The notes beneath the pieces were generated by a model. It searched no databases. It had not been told where the DNA came from and saw nothing but the letters and a program-made list of their open reading frames with translations. A stretch of 64,000 bases of DNA, from the NCBI RefSeq assembly GCF_019393635.1, contig NC_057862.1:268598441-268662440 (forward strand), written 5' to 3'. The translations under genes were made by a program, and so were the position numbers. Every line of letters begins with the position of its first letter. Within the stretch, counting starts at the first letter, position 1. Origin of the DNA: Dromiciops gliroides (taxonomy: Eukaryota > Chordata > Mammalia > Microbiotheria > Microbiotheriidae). Below, one piece after another: positions 56,567-64,000 of this stretch.

Positions 56567-58855
56567 CTTACGTAATTTCTAGTTGGCTAATCTAAACTTT
56601 AATAGTCCCTTGATTCCTCAATATGTCTCTCTTGTTATCTGGTCATCTTTGGTTTTGCTTCTCACAGGAGAAACTTCTGATTTATCCTAAGCCCCATATC
56701 ATTCCCTGCTTCTCTACATGTAAGGGAAAATGGGGCAAAGATTCTTCTGTAACTTCTTCAAGCTGAATAGGGTCACAGAAATCACAGGAGGAGGAAGAGC
56801 CTGGTCTGGAGGGTAAGGCTATGTGTAGGCATGGACCATAGTGGCCGTGATGTTGAAAGCCTTGAGCCTGGATGAGACAAATTTTACCAAGAGGTTAAAG
56901 AGGCAAGGGCAAAAATCAAAAGGACAAAGAACCAATAGCAAGAAACTATAGGGGGAAAAAAAAACCATAGGGAGAAAGGGGATCCACCAAGAGAAAAGCC
57001 AGGAACTCCAGGATCCCTCGGTAGGAGTAAAGAGCTATTCACGAGTGTCCACACACAAAAAACCCCAAAACCACTGTGCATTGTCCATAATAAACCATGT
57101 TTGTACTATAGGACATGCTCTACAGAGAGGTGTTATTTTCACATTACATAATAAACTTAAATAAAGTTGAGCTTTCCATAGGTGTAACAAAACATTCTAT
57201 AAGTTATCGTCCTCTAAGAAAACTGGTTGTCTTAAATTTCTTTTCTTCAAAACAGACTTAAGGTGTTTCTGATTCAGTTTTAAAATGCATAACTAATAGC
57301 AGTCAGATAACAAAGCCAGATGCTTATACACTTTAGTCATTCAAAAGGACTAGAATTTTTAGGTTAAATAGTTTAAACCTTATACCTGCATCTCACTATA
57401 GTAACCTGCTTACAGTACTAACCCAAGGGATGAAGATCCAATATTGTGTTCATTCTAATCACCTGACATGATTATAGGAATTTGCCATAAAAGAAGAGGG
57501 ACAAAACTCTCAGGGCTTCATGTCTACTCCAGGTAGAAGTTGTATAGACTGCCAATTGCAGTAGGCCAGGCTTAAAATCAGCCAGGTGGGACAGTTTTCA
57601 TTCCATGTGTCATATTGGGGAAATTGAGTGAGGAAAAACCTACCTCAGCCTTTTGCCAAAAGTTGTTCTCCCAGCCTTTCCCATGACAATTCCATCACCT
57701 GCAATTCATGTTTTAGAAACCCCTTAGGGCTGTTGGCACCATGGCTCAATAGCTCAGTAGTACTCCTTGATGATCATACTTGGAGTCAGACTCAGAATAA
57801 TAACAGTTAACAGTCCCATAATGTCTTTAAATAGCAAGTTCCAATAATCAGTACTGCAAGTGAATTCACTTCTCAAGGATCACATATCCTAGATAGCAAG
57901 CATTAACTGTACTTGTACTTATGTTAAGTAGATGCTTTTCATGCCTAAGTTCGTATTGTACAAATGAATTTTGCTTTACAATGCTTAATAACAAGCAACA
58001 AAAGAGTTGGGATAAGTGTAAATAATCCCAAATTATATACAGAGAACAGACTAGAAAATGTTTCACATAACAGTATATAGTTTCAGTTATTCACCATGTA
58101 AGCAAAAACATAGGATACTGCCCTCAGAATTCCTTAAAACAAAGAAAATATCTTTAAGGTGACTTACCTAGTTTGCATGCAGTTCCACACATGTTCTAAT
58201 TCCAGATTAAATAACAAACATGGGGAAACTCAGATTTCCCATTTTAACAGAAAATTTTTTAAAACTTGAAACAAAAACAATTAATTTACAATCAGGTGTT
58301 CTTAAATCCAGTTGCATGTACTTTTGCTCTATACTTTACACAGCAATCATTCCTATAACATTTGCCCTATGCAAGGACCTTATAATCGTGTGGTTCCCTA
58401 AACTGTGGGGAGTAGGTTCTATCATTATGCCTTATGAGACAGTAAATGGAACATTTTAATTTTCTAAGGCCTAATACTTTTATCACTTTAAAAGAAAAAG
58501 ACTATTATCCATAAATTCACATAGTACATTTGATAACAGTGGTGACAATTTCCCAGCTATGTTAAAATTTTGTTTCCTTCTTTTCTCTTAGAAACTTATC
58601 AGATAGCTAGTCAGAGTTGTCATGGCTGCTTTTGTTCCTTTTTTCTTCTGTTGCAGTGGCTTCCCCCACAAGGCTTTTGTGGCCCACAGGTCTTAATGCT
58701 GACAGGATGTGGCCCATTTTACCAGAGTTAAATAATTAAATCAAAGCTAAAGGCTATTCTTAAGGCAGTATGATACAATGGTTAGAGACTTAAAAAATAT
58801 TTTTCTTTGCAACTTTTACACATTACAAATAATTTTTGATTTAAAACTATTCCAG

Positions 58856-59000
58856 GGGCAGTTAGGTGGTACAGTGGATAAAGCACCAGCCCTGGATTCA
58901 GGAGGACTTGCGTTTAAATCCAGCCTCAGACACTTGATACTTACTAGCTGTGTGACTCTGGGCAAGTTGCTTAACCCTCATTGCTCTGCATAAAAAAAAA
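58856..59000 (+). mobile_element. marsupial tRNA-derived SINE
   Basis: Plus-strand copy with several substitutions (GTTAGGTGGTACAG, GCGTTTAAATCC) and an A/C-rich tail. Somewhat older than the others. Confidence 0.9.
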
Positions 59001-59939
59001 TCACCCCCCCCAAAAAAAACCCTATTCTGCTACAAAAGATTTTAAAAGTGGCAATATATAACAGATTTCAACCATACTAAATCCTTAGACAGTAGATGCT
59101 ATCAGATTGATCCCTTCCCCCCTAGCAGAAACTGCCAGAGGAAAGAGAGGGGCTCACCCCTATAGCAGAAACTACCACATGGAAAGAGAGGGGCTTAAGA
59201 CATGTGGTGTCCTCCATTGTGATTCTAGCCCCCTGTAACCATTTTGGAAATTTAAAAAAATCCTTCTCATGGTCTTGCAGCAATTAACATTGTAGGCTTA
59301 CAAGGATTGCAATTTGATTAAGAGAGCCTTTATCAACATTAATTACTTTAAGAAAAACCCAGCTTCTGGAAAGTTCATCTAAGGCTATAAATGCCTAACA
59401 GATAATTTACATTCCAGTGTCAAATTCAAATTCTGAGTAGTTCACTTTATAAAAACATCCTACAGTCTGAGTCTGATCAATTTACAAGTAAAATCTTTCT
59501 GTCCAGAAACACGTATGACACTTGACAGGCACATAAGACACATAAACTTAACAAGGGTGAGATCTACCTTACTAGATACTCCAGGTGTGATAGGGACTGA
59601 TCTGGCTTAAGACCATTCAGACTTTCTGTAGAGCTTACAGAACCGAGTACAATTACTTTTACAAGTTTATAAGGTCAAATTTACCTCAATTGTTCAGAAT
59701 ACACACAAAGGGGAATTTCTCAGAATATTCTCTGCTCCACGGGCATAAGGCTGTTCCAACCTTTACCCAGATATCATCCTGTTCAAGGAGATATCTAATG
59801 GAGGCATTAGGCCAAGCTTTTCTCTAGGGAGATGCTGCTGCCTGTTGCATGGAAAAGCTGACCCCACCTCTACCCCTCCTCAAGCACTGGCAAGGGATAG
59901 TCAGGCATGAGAGAGAGAATAAATGAAAGGGAGTTCTTA

Positions 59940-59947
59940 CCTCAGGG
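59940..59947 (-). promoter_or_regulatory. candidate leader splice donor of the family B element
   Basis: Minus strand CCTGAG/GTAAGAAC, just downstream of the primer-binding site, where retroviruses commonly place their major 5' splice site. Inferred only. Confidence 0.4.
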
Positions 59948-59975
59948 TGCCGTGGCAAGAAGAGGAAGATCTCAT

Positions 59976-59993
59976 ACACCACATTGGGTGCCA
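59976..59993 (-). promoter_or_regulatory. primer-binding site, tRNA-Lys-like
   Basis: Minus strand TGGCACCCAATGTGGTG, close to the TGGCGCCCAACGTGGGG site used by Lys-primed class II (ERVK-like) retroviruses. The differences are mainly the C-to-T/G-to-A type expected at old CpGs. It lies about 22 bp downstream of the LTR end. Confidence 0.55.
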
Positions 59994-60015
59994 GAAATAT
60001 ATCATTGGGGAAAGG

Positions 60016-60276
60016 TGTGGGGGTCTTTCCTTTTTCCTCTGTAAAGAATTATACTCTCAAAATAGTCCAATTAGAATTAAAGTGCTCTTTTATTTGGCCC
60101 TAGAGAAAATGGCTGAGGGGTAAGTCAGACTTCGCCCCTGGGGAGGAGGCTCAGAAAACATTCTCCTCCCAGAACAGAAGGATGGCAAAAGCTTTTATAG
60201 AGGACAGATGGGGTGACCACCTGAAAATGGAAAGTTCTTTTTTGGGGTGGGGAAAGCTTGGATGCTTGTCATATTT
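60016..60276 (-). mobile_element. ERV family B 5' LTR, truncated by an L1 fragment
   Basis: Minus-strand LTR ending GACCCCCACA at 60016. TATA box CTATAAAAGC near 60202-60193 and CCAAATAAAAG. It matches 55942-56340 and breaks at GTCATATTTC, where the L1 tail begins. Confidence 0.75.
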
Positions 60277-60642
60277 CTTTTTTCTTTTTCTTTTTGATTT
60301 TTGAATAGAATTTTATTTTCTAAAATATCTGTAAAAACACATTTTAACATCAATTTTAAAAAAAATTTTGTGTTCCAACTTCTCTTCCTCCCTCCATTCC
60401 TACCCCCCACCCACAAGAACTCAAGCAATTCAAAATAAGTTATACATGACTAGTCATGGAAAAATTCCCATATTAGCTAGTTGTGAGAGAAAACAGTCAA
60501 AAACCCCCAAAACTTCAGATTAAGGTATTGTCAAAGAGGAAAAGAAAAAAAAATTTTAAATGTGTTTCCATCTGTTTTCAAATACTATCAGTTCTTTCTC
60601 TGCAGATGGACTGCAATCTTCATAAGAACCTCAGGGTTATAT
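60277..60642 (-). mobile_element. L1 3'-end fragment, cut by the family A ERV
   Basis: Minus-strand L1 3' UTR: T-rich tail at 60277-60300, then CTCCCTCCATTCCTACCCCC, CAAGCAATTCAAAATAAG and TCTGCAGATGGACTGCAATC. It stops at GGGTTAT where the LTR starts. Confidence 0.8.
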
Positions 60643-61010
60643 TGTAACGATTGGAATGACGCCACCTGCTGGAGACTTACTGTAGAAGAGTTCCGCCCAT
60701 GAAGCGAAGGTCTTTGAGGGCAAGACCAGGAGTCTTTTCTTTGGCGTCAGGAAGTGACGTGGGCTAGTGGGAGGAGGAAGGAAGAGACTGGCGCTCGGTC
60801 TGGCTCTTTCCTCTGGACTCTGGTAGAGAGCGGAGCTAGAAATGTGCTCTCCCTTTAATAGATAGGAATCTAGGCCTTTCTCTCTCTTTACCAAATTCTT
60901 ATTCTCCTTAATAAATGCTTAAAAGCCTAACTCTTGCTAAAGTTTATAATTTATTGGCGACCACTCATTAGATATTTTAGACAGACTAGCTAGAATTTTA
61001 GCCCTTAACA
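60643..61010 (+). mobile_element. LTR, ERV family A (5' LTR)
   Basis: 368 bp, TGTAACGATT to GCCCTTAACA, nearly identical to 356-723. AATAAA at about 60909-60914. It is followed by GATGGCTGACCACGAAGAGG, which may be a primer-binding site of the tRNA-Arg type (TGG.GACCACGAAG), a tentative reading. Confidence 0.8.
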
Positions 61011-61145
61011 GATGGCTGACCACGAAGAGGAAAGCTAAACCTCAGTCTTCTGATCTTCTGGTTGGGTAAGACATTTCCCCTACCCTCTCCCTTTAACTGC
61101 TAAGTACTGGCTTACTGGCTGGGTTTTCCCTTTAAGTTTTTTCAA

Positions 61146-61637
61146 ATGGACCTTTTAAACTCCCTAATTACCCTATTTTTGATTTTAGTCTGTTTAACCA
61201 GACAAATGGGAGATAAGATCATGTTAATGCTTTGTTTTTGTGGATTTTCTATTTTTCTTTTTATTTTTGTTAAAAGAGCCAGCAACTTACTCACACAAGG
61301 AAATATCTCTCCCTCTCCCAACCATGCTTTTTCAGAGAAACCTGAAGAGATTCCTGCAGCTTTTCCCAGTTCTAACACTAATTGTTGCTCTAATTTTGCA
61401 TGCCTGGAGGCAATGACCCACCCTCTAGAAGCTTTTAATCCCCTAGCACCTGGAGGCAAAGTGGGGGAAGAGGAATCCAGGCCTGAGTTCAAAATCAAGT
61501 GTGATTCAAATTGTGCTGGTCCCTCCCCTCCTCTCCAGACCCCACCCTCTACTCCTCCCATGGCCAAGCCCATTGCTTCCCTGGCCTGGGAAGTCCAGAG
61601 ATCTAATACTCATGACCACTTATTGGATTTTAGATAG
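61146..61637 (+). CDS. hypothetical 163-residue ORF in the family A ERV leader
   Basis: Begins ATGGACCTTTTAAACTCC, 136 bp after the LTR. It predicts two hydrophobic segments (about residues 5-20 and 27-44), then a short basic stretch VKRAS and a Pro/Ser-rich remainder with SPPLQTPPSTPPMAKP. The last 12 residues are read from the LTR-end repeat, so the natural C-terminus is doubtful. No family recognised; not resembling gag in any motif I know. A donor-like GGTTGGGTAAGAC lies at 61064 before it. It may be chance. Confidence 0.25.
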   Translation: MDLLNSLITLFLILVCLTRQMGDKIMLMLCFCGFSIFLFIFVKRASNLLTQGNISPSPNHAFSEKPEEIPAAFPSSNTNCCSNFACLEAMTHPLEAFNPLAPGGKVGEEESRPEFKIKCDSNCAGPSPPLQTPPSTPPMAKPIASLAWEVQRSNTHDHLLDFR

Positions 61638-61664
61638 TTTAGCTAGAATTTTAGCCCCTTACAC

Positions 61665-62060
61665 CCTGCTCTGCACTCCCTTTTTTCACCCTTCCTTCCT
61701 TATCCTCCTCCCCTCCTAAGTTCCTGCAGGGTTAAATAGATTACTCTTCCCAATTGGGTATGAATGCTATTCCCTCCATGAGCCCACTCCTATGAGCTCA
61801 AGGTCCTGAGCTAATTCTGTGTTCTAAATTTTTCTTCCCCCCTCTCTCCTCAACTCTCCCTGTGAGATCAAGCAATTCAATATGTCATACTTGTGCAGTA
61901 ATGCAGAACATCTTCATCTTCCTTGAAAGTGTTTTGCTTTTTACTGCTCTCTCCCGCAATCTGCCCTTCCCTCCTTTCCTTCTCCCCCCCCCACCTTTAT
62001 CTCCCTCCCCTCCCTCAGGGCAAAAATATATTACTATACCTACTTGAGTATGTATGTTAG
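61665..62060 (-). mobile_element. L1/HAL1 inter-ORF spacer fragment
   Basis: Plus-strand CCCTTCCTTCCTTATCCTCC, GGGTTAAATAGATTACTC, GAATGCTATTCCCTCCATGA and CTCAAGGTCCTGAGC parallel 28180-28300 of the HAL1-like element. Confidence 0.65.
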
Positions 62061-63184
62061 TCCTTCTTTGAACCAATTTTTTAAAAAAAAAGTTTTCTTT
62101 GAGATTCTGTTGTGCTTGTATTTAAATATGTTCTGATTTTTCACAAAAGTAATTGTATACTAAGTAAAAAAAGGGTATTATTTGAAATTGTTGCATAATT
62201 ATATATTGTGTTCTGAGTCAAGATGTATTCACATTTTTTGCAATCATTTATTATCCTCAATTTTTAAATCCATATGAGACTTGGATTATGGGAATTTATC
62301 ATTTAAGACATTAATTGCCTTTATTCTGAGTTATCACATGCCAGTTGGCCAAGATGCCATCCAATCACAAGAGGAATACATGCAAGAGCAGACACTGAAC
62401 TGTCACGTGAGGGGAGCCATGCATGAAGTCAAGGTATGGCCGAGGGAACGGCTTTTGACAAATGTTGAGGTTGGATTCTCTTGGTTTAATATTTTATTTT
62501 CCTTTTCCTCACAATACTGTACAGATGGCTGGAAGTTTTGATCCCACCCATCTCACTTCTACACCTGGCTTCTATGCTCCCTCCTATATTCCTGATGCCA
62601 TGGACATCTCAATCCCATGCATCTGATTAAGTCTGACTCAGTTTCCTCCAATATGTTCGGTGGCATGGACATGTATTCCATCTTCCTGTTTTAAGCCTGG
62701 CATACTGCATGGACAGAATATATTGCTCAAGTGTGGGAATGCTCATATCCCATCATTTCTCTGTTCTTTTATGGTAACCCCCATAATTATCTCAGATGTC
62801 ATGATAAATAACAGTGTTGAATTTGGCCTTGACATCTGTTACCAATTATATTAGATTTTTTAATTTCTCATAATGGCATGAGGATAATTAGGCAGATGAT
62901 GCAAAAAGTGATGGAACAAAGATAAAAATTATTTTAAAAAATTAATATCACAGCAATTGTCTTCTCAATTACCCTCCATAAGGGGGGACTATATTAATAT
63001 TAATTTTAAAGAATGTTTCAATTTTTGTTTTTCATATGTAACAACTAAGATTCTGAATTCCCTTAGACATGTTTTTGAGAACTTGCATTGTTTGATTTGA
63101 TTATTGACAAAGCTATTTTAAAGTTGTGTTAAGCTCAATTTTGTAGGAAATTTTCCTGGCTGATTACCAGCATCCACACATCAA

Positions 63185-63726
63185 CCCCTGAAAAGACTTC
63201 CATTCCACGACTACACCTAGAGGACATCTGAGAAAAGACTTTCAGAGACTTTAAATGAACAGTTTTGTTTTGTTGTTGTTGATTTTTTCTTTTTCTCTTT
63301 CTGTTATAATATACACCATCTGTTACATGTACTCTCTGCAGAGGCCCTCCCTTTGTAAGACCAATGTCAAAGCGTCGGTTCATGAGGACAAAAAATTACC
63401 CCTCTGGACAAAACTTTCCTCTCTCCCTTTTCTATATTGTTATTAACATATTGTTAGTTAGCATAGGTTATTATATTCTGTTTTTCTTTTTTCCTTCTGT
63501 TATTATATACACCATCTGTAACATGTACTCTCTGCAGCAGCCTTCCCTTTGCAAGACCAATGTCAAAGTGCCGGTTCATGAGGGACCGCCCCTCTGGACA
63601 AAACTTTCTCTCCCTTTTCTATATTGTTATTAACATATTGTTAGTTAGCATAGGATATTATATTCTATTATTTTTGACTGTTTCATCAAGGAAACATCCC
63701 GTTTCTTGAAGAAACAAAGTGGGGAC
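63185..63726 (+). mobile_element. family A ERV 3' internal end with tandem duplication
   Basis: Same sequence as 1-355 but with one segment present twice: 63301-63496 and 63497-63676, the units sharing CATGTACTCTCTGCAG, GTTCATGAGG and CTATATTGTTATTAACATA. It ends with the polypurine tract GAAGAAACAAAGTGGGGA before the LTR. Confidence 0.8.
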
Positions 63727-64000
63727 TGTAACGATTGGAATGATGCCACCTGCTGGAGACTTACTGTAGAAAAGCTCTGCCATGAGGTGAAGGCCTCTGA
63801 GGGCAAGCCATGTGGTCAAGGTCCTTAGTGTCAGGAAGTGACTTTTGCTCGTGGGTACTGTCAAGGCTACCAGCCAATCAACTTGAGGAGCCTCCCATTT
63901 CTGGGAGGGGAACATGAAGTAGGAAGCAGGCGCTGGCAGAGGGGTTCAGTCTCTTTTGGTTCCTGACCTTGCCATGGTGGGTCAGATGATAGGGTCTCTT
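63727..64000 (+). mobile_element. LTR, ERV family A variant (cut by window edge)
   Basis: Begins TGTAACGATTGGAATGATGC and follows the other family A LTRs for about 130 bp with roughly 20 percent differences, then carries a different U3 segment (GTCAAGGCTACCAGCCAATC and onward) not present in the LTRs at 356 and 60643. Confidence 0.75.

Larger units (their letters stand above)
55942..56701 (-). mobile_element. ERV family B 3' LTR with SINE insertion and palindromic expansion
   Basis: Minus-strand LTR starting TGATATGGGG (56701) and ending GGACTCCCA (55942). It contains a TATA box of type CTCCATAAAAGC near 56295-56284 and an AAATAAAAG signal. A SINE with TSD lies at 56014-56160, and a perfect inverted repeat at 56494-56566 is absent from the other family B LTRs. 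On its upstream side (56702-56720) a purine-rich AGAGAAGCAGGGAA precedes it, as a polypurine tract should. Confidence 0.75.
56702..59975 (-). mobile_element. non-coding internal region of the family B LTR retrotransposon
   Basis: About 3.3 kb between the two LTRs. No gag, protease, RT or env motif was found in either strand. Open frames are short (for example 57628-57810, 58066-57866). The element thus looks non-autonomous, dependent on proteins from a related ERV. A SINE lies at 58856-59000. Confidence 0.55.
61011..63184 (+). mobile_element. family A ERV internal region, mosaic and mostly non-coding
   Basis: 61011-61590 is leader-like with one open frame (61146-61637). 61595-61661 repeats the end of the LTR (TTTAGCTAGAATTTTAGCCC, then TTACA). 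61665-62060 is the pyrimidine-rich L1/HAL1 inter-ORF spacer in minus orientation. 62060-63184 is AT-rich with no recognised protein; an imperfect local repeat is near 62575-62715 (CATGGACAT phrases). No gag-pol-env was found. Confidence 0.55.

Overview
The window is mammalian, almost certainly marsupial, nuclear DNA. The main evidence is about two dozen copies of a tRNA-derived SINE (A-box-like GGTGGCGCAGTGG, B-box-like GAGTTCAAATCC, A-rich tail) of the kind that dominates marsupial genomes. With it come L1 and half-L1 (HAL1-like) elements, RTE-type LINEs, old CR1/L3, L2 and MIR-class repeats, and at least two endogenous retrovirus (ERV) families. The species cannot be resolved from the sequence alone.

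Only one cellular protein-coding gene is supported: NFKBIA (IkappaB-alpha), on the minus strand. Its six coding exons lie between 44778 (ATG) and 41305 (stop) and give 321 residues. All five introns are GT-AG and all phases join. The IKK phosphodegron DSGLDS, the ankyrin repeats, the PEST segment and the C-terminal tail are all visible. The gene begins in a repeat-free CpG-rich block (about 43.9-45.1 kb). Its promoter carries, in order toward the gene, a kappaB site, an Sp1 box, a second kappaB-like site and a TATA-like box, which is the arrangement expected for autoregulation by NF-kappaB. Further kappaB matches lie in intron 1 and about 4.4 kb upstream.

Layout. 1-0.72 kb: 3' end and LTR of ERV family A. 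0.86-2.6 kb: HAL1-like fragment. 2.9-9.8 kb: L1 fragments, a CR1/L3 LINE and SINEs. 9.8-16.8 kb: a nearly full-length but decayed L1 on the minus strand carrying three SINE insertions, itself inserted in an older L1. 16.9-25.3 kb: L1 3' ends, SINEs, purine tracts and unassigned sequence. 25.6-26.5 kb: RTE LINE. 26.65-27.15 kb: relic of a Ty3/gypsy-type integrase. 27.45-30.15 kb: second HAL1-like element, complete from 5' end to 3' end but without most of ORF2. 30.3-35.7 kb: L2 LINE remnants, an LTR-like stretch and a pair of inverted L1 pieces. 36-40.7 kb: LTRs, SINEs and unique DNA. 40.76-45.2 kb: NFKBIA. 45.2-55.7 kb: NFKBIA upstream DNA with scattered repeats and a solo LTR. 55.94-60.28 kb: a non-coding LTR retrotransposon of family B on the minus strand, with one LTR carrying a perfect 34-bp inverted repeat. 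60.64-64 kb: a second family A ERV whose two LTRs do not match.

No wholly new biological system is apparent. The observations most worth a second look are the NF-kappaB feedback architecture of NFKBIA, an AATAAA created by a SINE just before its last exon, a frameshift at the same A-run shared by two HAL1 ORF1 copies, the gypsy integrase relic, the perfect palindrome, and the mosaic family A ERV. Boundaries of decayed repeats are approximate; target-site duplications (TSDs) are given where seen.
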